From contig JACKIE010000001.1 of NCBI GenBank assembly GCA_020638635.1, positions 1-64,000 of the forward strand: a stretch of 64,000 nt of DNA, read 5' to 3'. Both the position numbers and the translations under genes were made by a program. Shown here piece after piece: positions 1-7,837 of this stretch (positions are counted from its first letter, which is position 1; each line of letters begins with the position of its first letter). The notes beneath the pieces are model-generated. The model ran no database searches. It saw nothing but the letters and a program-made list of their open reading frames with translations, and was not told the origin of the DNA. The stretch comes from Planctomycetota bacterium (GTDB lineage: Bacteria; Planctomycetota; UBA8742; UBA2392).

Positions 1-474
1 CTCGAGTTTCTGGGCGACACGCCCCTGCGCCAGGGCGAGGGGTTAGGCCGCCAGCGCATGCTGGAGCGTTTCAAGGAAGGCGAGAAGATGGTGCTGTTCG
101 GCGTCGAGAGCTTCTGGCAGGGCGTGGACGTGCCCGGCGAGGCGCTGACGACGGTGATACTGGTGCGCCTGCCGTTCCCCGTGCCCAGCGACCCGCTGGT
201 GGCCGCGCGCATGGAAGAGGTGCGGCGCTCGGGCGGCAACGACTTCAACGACTACATGGTGCCCGAGGCCACCATCAAGCTGCGCCAGGGTTTCGGCCGC
301 CTGATCCGGCGCAAGGACGACTTCGGCACGGTGGTGATCCTGGATTCGCGCGTGATCAGCAAGGGCTACGGCAAGCGCATGCTGAAGGCCCTGCCGGAGT
401 GCACCATCACAGACGGCAAAGGCGGCGACCCGCGCGAGAAGAAGCCGGCCGCAAGCAAGTCCATGGAGTTGTAG
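1..474 (+). CDS. DinG/XPD-family ATP-dependent helicase, C-terminal fragment
   Basis: This is the C-terminal end of a superfamily 2 DNA helicase; the frame is open back to base 1, so the start lies outside the window. Visible motifs are FGVESFWQGVDVPGEAL and the motif VI-like QGFGRLIRR, which carries the arginines that contact ATP, followed by VVILDSRV. These match the second RecA-like domain of DinG/YoaA/XPD helicases, which unwind 5'-to-3' and usually carry an Fe-S cluster in the missing N-terminal part. The Lys/Pro-rich tail (EKKPAASKS) is non-conserved. The next gene starts 2 bases after the stop. The family call is firm; the exact subfamily (DinG or a DinG-exonuclease fusion) cannot be told from this fragment. 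Confidence 0.88.
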   Translation, partial: LEFLGDTPLRQGEGLGRQRMLERFKEGEKMVLFGVESFWQGVDVPGEALTTVILVRLPFPVPSDPLVAARMEEVRRSGGNDFNDYMVPEATIKLRQGFGRLIRRKDDFGTVVILDSRVISKGYGKRMLKALPECTITDGKGGDPREKKPAASKSMEL

Positions 475-476
475 GC

Positions 477-947
477 ATGGGTGTCGTTCGTGGACTGAGT
501 ATCACCTTGGTGGCCGCGCTGATGATCTGTGTGTTCGGCTGTGCGCCAAAAGTAGAGCCAGATGCTACGCAACGCGCCTACGACTTCGTCAGCGGGCGCA
601 ATAGAGCTGGTGGGTACCAAGGACTGATCGAAGACCTGGATCGGTTCGAAAACATCGAGACCGCGACTGGTGTTCTTATGGAGGGCGGCCCGGTCGATGA
701 ATCGAACGACGACTATGCGGAGCTTGTCTGCTATCTCGCCGACCGCCAGCAGGCGCGGGCCGTGCGTCGCCTGGACAACATCGCTGTCTCTCGTACCAAC
801 CGACTGAACAAGCCCACCACTCTTCTTGCTGAATTGCGTTTGAGCGGCCAAGGTTCTTTACGGGACGCATGGAATCAGTTGCGCCAGGAGTCGCACTCTT
901 GGCAAACGGACGACCGCATGGTCTTGGAACTTCAAAACCAGCAGTGA
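477..947 (+). CDS. Small predicted lipoprotein, unknown function
   Basis: 156-residue product. The ATG at 477 is chosen because it begins a classical type II signal peptide (MGVVRGLSITLVAALMICVF, then GC) with a lipobox ending at Cys near residue 20; an upstream start in the same frame would bury this signal. The mature part is charged, probably helical, with no motif I recognise. Base composition is visibly more A/T-rich than the helicase gene before it, and no strong Shine-Dalgarno is present. It starts 2 bases after the helicase stop, so it may be co-transcribed. Export and lipidation are inferred from the signal only. Confidence 0.65.
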   Translation: MGVVRGLSITLVAALMICVFGCAPKVEPDATQRAYDFVSGRNRAGGYQGLIEDLDRFENIETATGVLMEGGPVDESNDDYAELVCYLADRQQARAVRRLDNIAVSRTNRLNKPTTLLAELRLSGQGSLRDAWNQLRQESHSWQTDDRMVLELQNQQ

Positions 948-981
948 ACCTATACAGACCACTCTCGTTCGCGAGGTCCCG

Positions 982-1740
982 ATGAGCTCTCGAAAACGGG
1001 GACAGTCCCCAAAGGCGGGGACAGTCCCCCACCGCGCTGTCCCCCGGCACGACTCAAGCTACCGTAGCTTCGCGATCGTTCACGAAGACGAGCACGTGCT
1101 GGTCGTCAGCAAGCCCGCCGGCCTGCTTACCAACATGGCCGAGGACGGCGAGCAGACCTTGCAGGACCAGTTGCGCGCACACTTCAGGCAGCCGGAGATT
1201 GCGGCCGTGCATCGGCTGGATCGTTTTACTTCCGGGCTGGTGGTGTTCGGCCGGAACACCAGAACTCTGGAGGCTTTGGGCGCGCTGGTGCGTGACGGCA
1301 AGCTGGAGAAGCGCTACTGGGTGCTGACCGTCGGTGTGCCGCAACCCGCCAAGGGGCGCATTGACGCAGCCATGGAACGCATCGAGCACCCGCGCCGTAA
1401 AATGCAGGTCAGCACGGCCGAGCACGCCCAGCCTGCCCTGACCGAGTATGAAGTAGAAGAGACCCTGTGCGCCTACGCCCTGGTTGCGGCGCGCATCCAT
1501 ACCGGCCGTACACACCAGTTGCGCGTGCACTTCGAGCACATCGGCTGCCCGGTCGCGGGCGACAACATCTACGGCAAGAAGAAGGCCAACGCCGAGCTGC
1601 GCCAGAAACACGGGTTGCAACGGCAGTTCATCCACGCGCGGGAACTGGAGTTCGAACACCCCGTCACCGGCACGAAGCTGAAGTTGCAAGCCAAGCTGCC
1701 CAAGGACTTGAGCCGGGTGCTGAAGTCGCTGCGGGCGTAG
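982..1740 (+). CDS. RluA-family RNA pseudouridine synthase
   Basis: 252-residue pseudouridine synthase of the RluA/RluC/RluD family, which isomerises uridine in rRNA or tRNA. The catalytic-loop signature HRLDRFTSGLVVF (near residue 75, with the catalytic Asp in HRLDR) and the downstream ARIHTGRTHQLRVH and GCPVAGDNIYG blocks are typical. No S4 domain is seen before the catalytic domain. The first 30 or so residues are encoded by two copies of a GGGGACAGTCCCC palindrome, and the ATG at 982 is the only in-frame start before the conserved HVLVVSKPAGLL block. The N-terminus is therefore repeat-derived, or translation uses a non-standard start. Substrate position cannot be assigned. Confidence 0.9.
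   Translation: MSSRKRGQSPKAGTVPHRAVPRHDSSYRSFAIVHEDEHVLVVSKPAGLLTNMAEDGEQTLQDQLRAHFRQPEIAAVHRLDRFTSGLVVFGRNTRTLEALGALVRDGKLEKRYWVLTVGVPQPAKGRIDAAMERIEHPRRKMQVSTAEHAQPALTEYEVEETLCAYALVAARIHTGRTHQLRVHFEHIGCPVAGDNIYGKKKANAELRQKHGLQRQFIHARELEFEHPVTGTKLKLQAKLPKDLSRVLKSLRA
997..1045. repeat. Paired GGGGACAGTCCCC palindromes inside the RluA-family gene start
   Basis: Two near-identical units (997-1010 and 1015-1030), followed by a partial inverted copy (1038-1045), read GGGGACAGTCCCC. The same core recurs as hairpins at 1841-1868, 24088-24119 and 32903-32934. Here it lies inside the predicted reading frame. Confidence 0.75.
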
Positions 1741-1840
1741 AGGATTGGCCACCATCGCCCGGGATGCCAATCCCGGGCGAGTCTGCTTGTGTCCCCGATT
1801 CCGGCTAGACACGCCTTGTGATCGAGCGCGCAGGCTGAAG

Positions 1841-1868
1841 AGGGACAGGCACCAAGGTGCCTGTCCCT
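1841..1868. repeat. Perfect 13-bp hairpin of the GGGACAGGCACC family
   Basis: AGGGACAGGCACC (1841-1853) pairs perfectly with GGTGCCTGTCCCT (1856-1868) across a 2-base loop, about 100 bases after the pseudouridine synthase stop. It has no T-tract, so it looks like a REP-type element more than an intrinsic terminator. Confidence 0.8.
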
Positions 1869-1920
1869 GGCTGTCCTCCATTTCGCACTTTTTTGGCTTC
1901 GGATTGCGCGCGAGAGGCGT

Positions 1921-1979
1921 TATGATTGCGGGCGAAACGGGGCCCCTTTCAGGCAATACATTGCCGGTGGGGCTTTTTT
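1921..1979 (+). promoter_or_regulatory. Possible -10 element and nested leader hairpin with T-tract (terminator or attenuator)
   Basis: A TATGAT hexamer at 1921-1926 could be a -10 element, though no good -35 stands at the right distance. Downstream is a nested hairpin: outer arms GCCCC (1942-1946) and GGGGC (1968-1972), inner arms GGCAA and TTGCC, then a run of six T (1974-1979). It sits 34 bases before the next start codon (2013). It may end transcription from upstream or act as a leader attenuator for the surface-protein gene. Confidence 0.35.
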
Positions 1980-2012
1980 CATTGCCTCGCCCGGCACGGA
2001 CGGAGGTCATCG

Positions 2013-3968
2013 ATGTTCACCCCCAGAAAGCTGTTCTTTACGCTCTTCGCGGTGTTTGCGGTGGTGCTGTTCGCCGCGCCGATGGCCAACCTTGACGCCC
2101 AGCGCGTGACGCGCAGCTCCAGCGGCGGCAGCTCACGGGCCTCGGGCTCGAGCAGCCCGGGCGTCAGCCGTTCCTCGGGCGGCAGCTCCGGCATCAGCCG
2201 CTCTTCGGCCGGCAGTTCGCGCGGCAGCTCGGGCGTAAGCCGCACCTCAGGCAGCAGCCGCTCAAGCAGCGGCAGCTCGGGCATCACGCGCTCTTCGGGC
2301 AGCAGCCGCTCATCCAGTGGCAGCTCGGGTATCAGCCGCTCTTCCGGCAGCCGTTCCTCCAGCGGCAGCTCGGGCATCAGCCGCTCATCAGGCAGCAGCT
2401 CGCGCGGGACATCCGGCATCAGCCGCTCGTCGGGCAGCAGCAGCCGCTCCACGGCGCCTTCCCGCAGCAGCTACGGCAGCAGCGGTTCCGTGACTCGCTC
2501 GGGCACCAGCTCTTCGCGCGGGGTTTCCTCCCTGTCGCGCACCAGCTACCGGCCCGCGCCTTCGCGCACCACCAGCAGCGGCGTACCCACAATCTCCCGC
2601 GCCGCCCCCGGGACTTCGCGTGTGGCCGACAGCCGCGCCGCCACCTCGGCGCAGCGCACCAGCACGCGCACCACTCGCAGCACCAGCAGCGTGCCTTCGC
2701 TGACCAGGGCGGCCGACAGCTCCAGCCGCAGCACCCGCGCGACCGACAGCCTGACGCGCGTGAATGACGGCGGCCCGTCCACCCGCAGTGTAATCAGCGA
2801 GCGCAGCACCCTGACGTCGTTCCGCGGCACCACCACCGACAGCTTCCGCAGCAGCCCCACAGGCCCCACTGAGCCGCTGCCCACCAGCACCTACCGCACC
2901 ACCAGCTACAGCGGCAGCTATTACTACCCGAGCTACTACTACCCCAGCTACTACGGCACCGGCTATTACGGCTGGCCCTACTACTACAGCGGCTTCTCGA
3001 TCGGCTTCAACTTCGGCAGCTTCTACTTCGGATGGAACACCGGCTGGCCCTACTACTCGTACTGGGGCTACAACCCGTACTCCGGCATCTTCGCCGCCGC
3101 CTTCCTGGTAGGTCACGCCTGGCACATCGTGCCCTACACCAGCCTGGGCTGGGTCGGCTACAACTGGGGCGGCTACTGCAGCTACTGGCCATGGGGCACC
3201 TGGCGCCGCTACCACCGCTACCACTACCACGGCCACTACTTCCGCATCTGCCGGCCTTACTGGTACGGCTACGCGCGCTGGTACGACTACCACCCCTACG
3301 GCTACAGCTACACTTCGCTGGTGTATGATTCGCTGTACGACGAGGGCTACGATGACGGCTACGGTCGCGGCTACAACCGCGGCTACGAGGACGGCGCCGA
3401 CGACGCCTCGGCCTACAAGGACGACCGCCGCCGCGACGAGATCGGCGGCAAGCCGCGCCCGCGCGTACCGGACAGCGAAATCGACAAGGCAAAGGCCGAC
3501 GCCGCAGAGGAGTACCGCTACGAGATGACCCGCGGCACCGAGGCCTTCGGCAACGGCGACTTCAAGACAGCCACCAAGGCCTACAAGGAAGCGGTGATTC
3601 TCAACCCGGACAGCGCCGACGCCCGCTACAGCCTCGCGATCAGCGCCTTTGCCGAGGGCAAATTCGCCTTCTCGGCCTTTGCCCTGCGCCGCGGCGTCAG
3701 CCTCGACGCCGAGGCCGGCAAGATCGACCTGGCCCGCGTGTTCGGCGACCCCGTGCGCCTGCAAGGCTACCGCGACGCCCTCAATGCCGAGCTGGCCGAC
3801 AACCCGGAAGACGCCGACCTGCTGCTGCTTTCCGGCTACGTGGCCCTGCGCACCGGTGACGCCGCCGCGGCAGCGGAAAGACTGGACCGCGCGCTCAAGG
3901 CGGCGCCCCAGGATGAAGCCGCCAAGGCTCTGCAGCGCGAGGCCATGGAGGCGCTCGAAAACAAGTAA
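2013..3968 (+). CDS. Exported Ser-rich / Tyr-Trp-Gly-rich protein with C-terminal TPR repeats
   Basis: 651 residues. The ATG at 2013 follows a CGGAGG ribosome site and opens a signal peptide (FFTLFAVFAVVLFAAPMA). Four zones follow. Residues 30-300 are Ser/Gly/Arg repeats built from RSSGSS and SSGISRSS units. Residues 290-440 are dominated by Tyr, Trp and Gly (SYYYPSYYYPSYYGTGYYG). A short acidic GY repeat follows (YDDGYGRGYNRGYEDG). From about residue 500 to the end are tetratricopeptide-like helices (GDFKTATKAYKEAVILNPDS). The protein is probably secreted or surface-exposed, but function is unknown. The Ser-rich DNA is an internal tandem repeat with near-48-base periodicity (about 2110-2450). 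Confidence 0.85.
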   Translation: MFTPRKLFFTLFAVFAVVLFAAPMANLDAQRVTRSSSGGSSRASGSSSPGVSRSSGGSSGISRSSAGSSRGSSGVSRTSGSSRSSSGSSGITRSSGSSRSSSGSSGISRSSGSRSSSGSSGISRSSGSSSRGTSGISRSSGSSSRSTAPSRSSYGSSGSVTRSGTSSSRGVSSLSRTSYRPAPSRTTSSGVPTISRAAPGTSRVADSRAATSAQRTSTRTTRSTSSVPSLTRAADSSSRSTRATDSLTRVNDGGPSTRSVISERSTLTSFRGTTTDSFRSSPTGPTEPLPTSTYRTTSYSGSYYYPSYYYPSYYGTGYYGWPYYYSGFSIGFNFGSFYFGWNTGWPYYSYWGYNPYSGIFAAAFLVGHAWHIVPYTSLGWVGYNWGGYCSYWPWGTWRRYHRYHYHGHYFRICRPYWYGYARWYDYHPYGYSYTSLVYDSLYDEGYDDGYGRGYNRGYEDGADDASAYKDDRRRDEIGGKPRPRVPDSEIDKAKADAAEEYRYEMTRGTEAFGNGDFKTATKAYKEAVILNPDSADARYSLAISAFAEGKFAFSAFALRRGVSLDAEAGKIDLARVFGDPVRLQGYRDALNAELADNPEDADLLLLSGYVALRTGDAAAAAERLDRALKAAPQDEAAKALQREAMEALENK

Positions 3969-3982
3969 GCTTCGCACCAGGA

Positions 3983-4012
3983 CGGGCCCGGCTTCGGCCG
4001 GGCCCGATTCAT
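3983..4012 (+). terminator. Intrinsic terminator with TTCG loop
   Basis: CGGGCCCGGC (3983-3992) and GCCGGGCCCG (3997-4006) form a perfect 10-bp stem with a TTCG loop, 15 bases after the stop of the Ser-rich protein and followed by ATTCATTT. Confidence 0.75.
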
Positions 4013-4057
4013 TTCAGCCATATTGCACCTGTTACGACCCATGGCACACTCGGGTTC

Positions 4058-4600
4058 ATGGCTCGAATCCTGTCAGCGGACGGCGGCAGTTTCTTTGAAC
4101 TCACGCCGGTGCACGTCTCGCGCGGTCGCGGCGAAACCGGCGACGCTGACGGCGTGGTCTGCAGTGTGCGCTTCGAAGCCTACGGCGAGCCGATCGAGGG
4201 CGAGGCGCAACTCACGCGCGGGGGGCTGACGCGCATGATCGACAAGCTGAAAGGCTTCGCTGAGAAACGCGCGGGCATCATGCAGCTGCGCAGCGATACC
4301 CAGGAAATCGAATTCAGCCTCGCCGCAAAGCGCAGCAAGTGGACGCAGAAGCTGAACGTCACCGGCCTGGCCGGAGTGCCGCGCGACGAGACCGCAGAGC
4401 CCAAAGTCGCTGAGGAATTGCGTGTTTCGTTCGGCGTCACCTACCGCCAGAGCAACACCGCGGCCGGCAGCATCGAGCACCGCTGCGGCATGGTGTGCAC
4501 CTTCGACGCGGTGGCGGGCTTTGCCGACGCGCTGAAGTTCGAGTTCGAAGCGGCGCCCACCCGCCGCGGCACGGGCAAGGTGCAACCTCCCGGGGCCTGA
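4058..4600 (+). CDS. Conserved-looking cytoplasmic protein, unknown function
   Basis: 180 residues with no signal peptide and no membrane segment. The sequence alternates charged and hydrophobic residues (EFSLAAKRSKWTQKLNVTG, HRCGMVCTFDAVAGF), suggesting a mixed alpha/beta fold. I do not recognise the family. The ATG at 4058 begins MARILSADGG; no clear Shine-Dalgarno precedes it. The gene is separated from the preceding one by a strong terminator and runs into the next one with a 2-base gap (stop 4600, start 4603), so these two small genes probably form an operon. Confidence 0.7.
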   Translation: MARILSADGGSFFELTPVHVSRGRGETGDADGVVCSVRFEAYGEPIEGEAQLTRGGLTRMIDKLKGFAEKRAGIMQLRSDTQEIEFSLAAKRSKWTQKLNVTGLAGVPRDETAEPKVAEELRVSFGVTYRQSNTAAGSIEHRCGMVCTFDAVAGFADALKFEFEAAPTRRGTGKVQPPGA

Positions 4601-4602
4601 CG

Positions 4603-5016
4603 ATGGCCGGCACCGACGACACGGACATCCAGTGGCTCGAGCGCGACTCGCGCGAGTGGGTGCTGTTCGCCCACCAGCCCGACCAGCTTACCGCGCGCAT
4701 GACCTGCACCTACCTCGAGACCGGGGGCGTCGAGGCTCGCGTCGGCAGCCAGGGCGGGCGCTATTGCGTCGAGGTGCCGGCCTCGCAGCTCGAGCGCGCC
4801 TTCACCGTGTACACGCCGCACGACAGCGGCATCGAGCCGCCGATGCAGGAGGACAGCCGCTCCACGGGCATCCACACGGGGCGAAGGCTGCGCGAGCAGC
4901 TGCTGGCCTCGCACCCCGAAAAGCCGAGGCCGCGGCGCCGCCTGCTGAAGTGGCTGCTGCGCGTGATCGTGATCGCGGCACTGGTGGGTTTGCTGCTGAT
5001 GATCCTGCAAGACTGA
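4603..5016 (+). CDS. DUF2007-like protein with C-terminal membrane anchor
   Basis: 137 residues from the ATG at 4603, which lies 2 bases after the upstream stop. The N-terminal 65 residues (LTARMTCTYLETGGVEARV, then YCVEVPASQLERAF) resemble the small alpha/beta DUF2007 fold often annotated as a putative signal-transducing protein; that match is by eye and tentative. A basic stretch (RPRRRLLKWLLR) leads into a single C-terminal membrane helix (VIVIAALVGLLLMIL), making it a tail-anchored protein with the N-domain in the cytoplasm. Its partner is probably the unknown gene just upstream. Confidence 0.65.
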   Translation: MAGTDDTDIQWLERDSREWVLFAHQPDQLTARMTCTYLETGGVEARVGSQGGRYCVEVPASQLERAFTVYTPHDSGIEPPMQEDSRSTGIHTGRRLREQLLASHPEKPRPRRRLLKWLLRVIVIAALVGLLLMILQD

Positions 5017-5109
5017 ACCTGCCGCCACCCCGCTCGTTTGTAATGCAACCGCGCACGATTGGATTGATGCAGGCCGTTTTTCAAGCGGAGAACGGCGCGG
5101 CGGTTGTGA

Positions 5110-5138
5110 TTGACAGGCCATTGCGGCAGGGGGATACT
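5110..5138 (+). promoter_or_regulatory. Sigma70-type promoter of the Mrp antiporter operon
   Basis: A perfect -35 box TTGACA (5110-5115), a 17-base spacer and a -10 box GATACT (5133-5138) stand about 95 bases before the first gene of the antiporter operon. This is one of the best promoter matches in the window. Confidence 0.6.
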
Positions 5139-5231
5139 CCGCGCCAACTGCGCATTGGCAATGTAGTTGCATACGTCGGCTTACCCGCCACCCCCCGGCA
5201 CAGGCGCTGACATCGGCATGGGAGCGTCAAC

Positions 5232-5735
5232 GTGCTGCGTCATTTGATCCTGTTCGCCGTGCTGCTCGGCTTCTGGGCGGTGCTTTCGGGCCAGCTTGAC
5301 TGGACGGACTCCCACCAGCGCTACCTGATGATCTGCGGCGTGGTCAGCTGCGCGCTGGCGACGCTGCTCAGCTGGCGGGTCGGCTTCCTGGAGAAAGAGG
5401 GAAACTTCATCCGCATCGCGGTGCGGCAGGTGCCGTACCTGTTCTGGCTGCTGTGGCAGATCGTCGTCTCGAACTGGGATGTCGCCCGCCGCGTCTGGAG
5501 CCCCAGGCTGGACGTTAACCCCAGCATGGTGCGCACGCCCTACAACCTGAAGAGCGAGCTGGCGGTTGCCATCTACGCCAACAGCATCACGCTCACGCCC
5601 GGCACCGTCACGGTGCTGATCGACCCCGAAAAGCGCGAGTTCCTGGTGCACCAGCTTTCGGCGGGCGGCGAGGCGGGCCTGAAGCCGATGCACAACAAGG
5701 TCGCCCACGTTGAAGGCGAAGGGGGCGAGCTGTGA
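5232..5735 (+). CDS. mrpE: Monovalent cation/H+ antiporter subunit E (MrpE/MnhE/PhaE)
   Basis: 167 residues, matching the MrpE family in length and in the order of two N-terminal membrane helices (LILFAVLLGFWAVLSG, RYLMICGVVSCALATLL) and a cytoplasmic C-domain. The block VYANSITLTPGTVT, read here as AIYANSITLTPGTVTVLID, is the family signature. A GTG start at 5232 has a GGGAG site about 8 bases upstream. It is first in a ten-gene operon with overlapping ends and lies behind a near-consensus promoter. MrpE is a small membrane subunit needed for assembly of the complex rather than for ion movement. Confidence 0.93.
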   Translation: MLRHLILFAVLLGFWAVLSGQLDWTDSHQRYLMICGVVSCALATLLSWRVGFLEKEGNFIRIAVRQVPYLFWLLWQIVVSNWDVARRVWSPRLDVNPSMVRTPYNLKSELAVAIYANSITLTPGTVTVLIDPEKREFLVHQLSAGGEAGLKPMHNKVAHVEGEGGEL

Positions 5736-6031
5736 TGCTGGCCCAGGTCGAGCTGTCGCTGCTGCGCACGGACATCCCGTCCCTGGTGGGCGGCGTGGCG
5801 CTGCTGCTCGGCATCAGCCTGCTGCTGGTGCGCGCCGTGGCGGGACCGACCACCTATGACCGCATCCTGGCCATGAATGCCATCGGCACCAAGGCCGCGC
5901 TGCTGATCGCCCTGCTGGGCTTCATCACCGAGCGCCCGGACTTTCTGGACATCGCGCTCGCGTACGCGATTCTCAACTTCGTGGGCACCATCGCGATCCT
6001 CAAGTTCATCCGGCACCGGAGGCTCGGCTGA
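5735..6031 (+). CDS. mrpF: Monovalent cation/H+ antiporter subunit F (MrpF/MnhF)
   Basis: 98 residues with three membrane helices. The signature is VAGPTTYDRILAMNAIGTKA followed by RPDFLDIALAYAILNFVG, which is diagnostic of MrpF. The ATG at 5735 shares one base with the mrpE stop and sits 5-6 bases after a GGGGGCGAG site; a GTG 3 bases earlier is also possible. It is translationally coupled to its neighbours. MrpF is one of the small subunits that pack with MrpG, E and C in the membrane arm. Confidence 0.92.
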   Translation: MLAQVELSLLRTDIPSLVGGVALLLGISLLLVRAVAGPTTYDRILAMNAIGTKAALLIALLGFITERPDFLDIALAYAILNFVGTIAILKFIRHRRLG

Positions 6032-6360
6032 TGCAGCTGGTGCTCGACATCATCGTCTGGCTGCTGCTGGGGCTGGGAAGCTTCTTCTCGATCACCGCCG
6101 CCGTGGGCGTGCTGCGCTTTCCCGATTTCTACACGCGCCTGCACCCGGCCGGCAAAAACGACACCCTGGGCGTGCTGCTGTTCTGTACGGGCATGCTGGT
6201 GGACTGCCTGCGCTACGACTACAGCTACCTGATCGCCGGGCGCCTGGTGCTGATGATCCTGTTCATGCTGATGGCCAGCCCGATCGCCTGCCACGCCATC
6301 ACGCAGGCCGCCTACCTGGACGGCCTGAAACCCTGGCAGAAGGGGGACCCGCGCCGATGA
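6031..6360 (+). CDS. mrpG: Monovalent cation/H+ antiporter subunit G (MrpG/MnhG)
   Basis: 109 residues with three membrane helices. The central motif AAVGVLRFPDFYTRLHPAGK is the MrpG hallmark (G-x-x-R-x-P-D-x-x-x-R-x-H). The ATG at 6031 overlaps the mrpF stop by one base, and its own stop overlaps the next start in ATGA. The C-terminus ends in a short charged tail. No unusual residues were noted. Confidence 0.93.
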   Translation: MQLVLDIIVWLLLGLGSFFSITAAVGVLRFPDFYTRLHPAGKNDTLGVLLFCTGMLVDCLRYDYSYLIAGRLVLMILFMLMASPIACHAITQAAYLDGLKPWQKGDPRR

Positions 6361-7007
6361 ACGGAACCCTGATCATCGACCTGATCCTGCTGGCGCTGGT
6401 GCTGGTGGCCGCGGTCGCGACCGTCGAGGTGCGCAACCTGTTCGCCGCCACCATCCTGGCCTCAATCTACAGCCTGCTGATGGCCTGCTTCTGGACCACC
6501 ATGGACGCCGTGGACGTGGCGTACACCGAGGCCGCCGTGGGCGCCGGCATCTCGACGATCCTGCTGATCGGCACCCTGGTGCTGACCGGCCCGCGCGAAA
6601 CCGTGCGCAAGGCCGTGCACTGGCCTGCGCTGCTGGTGTGCCTGTGCGTGGGTGCGCTGCTGATCTACGGCACCGTGGACATGCCTGCCTTCGGCGCAAA
6701 GGACGCGCCGGCCCACACCCACCCGCTGTACGGCGGCTTCACGAAGCAGGACATCACCAAGCAACCCGGCAGCAAGGGCGCCGAAGACTACGAGACCTAC
6801 CTGGCCGCGCAGGAAGCACACGGCGAAGCGCACGGCCACGGCGACTATTTCCACGGCCACGTGCCCAACCAGGTCACCAGCATCATCGTGGCTTACCGCG
6901 GCTATGACACCATGTTCGAGACCTGCGTGATCTTCACGGCCGGCATCGGCATGATCGTGCTGCTGCGCGGGCGGCGGGGCAACCCGCTGAAGGGGGGCCT
7001 GCTTTGA
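6357..7007 (+). CDS. MrpA C-terminal-type subunit (DUF4040 plus MbhE-like domain) with His-rich insert
   Basis: 216 residues. Residues 1-110 are a three-to-four-helix DUF4040 domain (VRNLFAATILASIYSLL, YTEAAVGAGISTILLIG). Residues 165-210 are the MbhE-like end domain (TSIIVAYRGYDTMFETCVIF). In classical Mrp systems these two domains form the C-terminus of the large MrpA subunit; here they stand alone, as in membrane-bound hydrogenase (Mbh) and related gene sets. Between them is a soluble insert of about 50 residues rich in His (PAHTHPLYGG; EAHGEAHGHGDYFHGH). It overlaps the flanking genes by 4 bases on both sides. Confidence 0.88.
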   Translation: MNGTLIIDLILLALVLVAAVATVEVRNLFAATILASIYSLLMACFWTTMDAVDVAYTEAAVGAGISTILLIGTLVLTGPRETVRKAVHWPALLVCLCVGALLIYGTVDMPAFGAKDAPAHTHPLYGGFTKQDITKQPGSKGAEDYETYLAAQEAHGEAHGHGDYFHGHVPNQVTSIIVAYRGYDTMFETCVIFTAGIGMIVLLRGRRGNPLKGGLL

Positions 7008-7459
7008 AAGACAACGTGCTGATGCGCGTGGCGGCCCGCTGGAACATGCCGTTCTTGCTGGTGTTCGCGCTGTACACCCAGACCCACGGCGAGCTCGGCC
7101 CTGGCGGCGGCTTCCAGGCCGGGGTGATGATCGCCGCGGCGTTCATCGTGTACGGCATGGTGTTCGGCGCCGACGAAATGCGCCGCGTGGTGCCGCGCTG
7201 GATCACGGACGTGCTTGCGGCGCTCGGCGTGCTGATCTATGCGGGCACCGGGGTGTACTGCATGCTGCAGGGCTACACCTTCCTGGATTACACGGCGCTG
7301 ATCCCCAGCAACCCCGGCGGCGCCGAGCCCTGGGGCATGACCACCGTCGAATACGGCGTGGGCATCACGGTCTCGTGCGTGATGATCACCATCTTCAACG
7401 AGATCACCGAAGGCACACTGCCCGGCGACCAGGCCGAAACCACCACGGAGAAAGCCTAG
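7004..7459 (+). CDS. mrpB: Monovalent cation/H+ antiporter subunit B (MrpB/MnhB)
   Basis: 151 residues with four membrane helices. The signature THGELGPGGGFQAGVMIAAA is typical of the MnhB family (G-P-G-G-G-F-x-G-G-x-x). The start is probably TTG at 7004, which overlaps the previous stop and has AAGGGGGG upstream; in-frame GTG and ATG codons at 7016 and 7022 are alternatives. The last 15 residues are hydrophilic. It follows the DUF4040/MbhE gene, the usual order in Mrp and Mbh clusters. Confidence 0.92.
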   Translation: MKDNVLMRVAARWNMPFLLVFALYTQTHGELGPGGGFQAGVMIAAAFIVYGMVFGADEMRRVVPRWITDVLAALGVLIYAGTGVYCMLQGYTFLDYTALIPSNPGGAEPWGMTTVEYGVGITVSCVMITIFNEITEGTLPGDQAETTTEKA

Positions 7460-7462
7460 GCT

Positions 7463-7831
7463 ATGCAGAAGGTGCTCGACCACTACAACTACTGGGTCTG
7501 CATCATCCTGATGATGATCGGCTTCTACGGCGTGATCGCCAAGACCAACCTGGTCAAGAAGGCCCTGTCGCTTTCGCTGTTCCAGACCGGCGTGCTGGTG
7601 TTCTACATCTCGATCGGCAAGATCGATGGCGGCACCGGCCCGGTGCTGGACCCGCGCAACCCGGAAGCCATCTACAGCAATCCCCTGCCCCACGCATTGA
7701 TGCTGACCGCCATCGTGGTGGGCGTCGCCACGCTGTCGGTGGCCATGGCGATCATCGTTAACATCCGCGAGCGCTACGGCACCATCGACGAGCGCGACAT
7801 CGAAGACATGGAACACCTGGCCGAGGAATAA
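7463..7831 (+). CDS. mrpC: Monovalent cation/H+ antiporter subunit C (MrpC/MnhC, NuoK-like)
   Basis: 122 residues with three membrane helices (WVCIILMMIGFYGVI, SLFQTGVLVFYISIG, LMLTAIVVGVATLSVAM). The last helix, preceded by the P-H-A-L-x-L-T-A-I-V-V-G-V pattern, is the MrpC/NuoK hallmark. Unlike many MrpC proteins, it has a GKIDGGTGPVLD loop between helices 2 and 3. The ATG lies 3 bases after the mrpB stop. It provides part of the channel next to the D-type subunits. Confidence 0.91.
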   Translation: MQKVLDHYNYWVCIILMMIGFYGVIAKTNLVKKALSLSLFQTGVLVFYISIGKIDGGTGPVLDPRNPEAIYSNPLPHALMLTAIVVGVATLSVAMAIIVNIRERYGTIDERDIEDMEHLAEE

Positions 7832-7837
7832 CGCACC

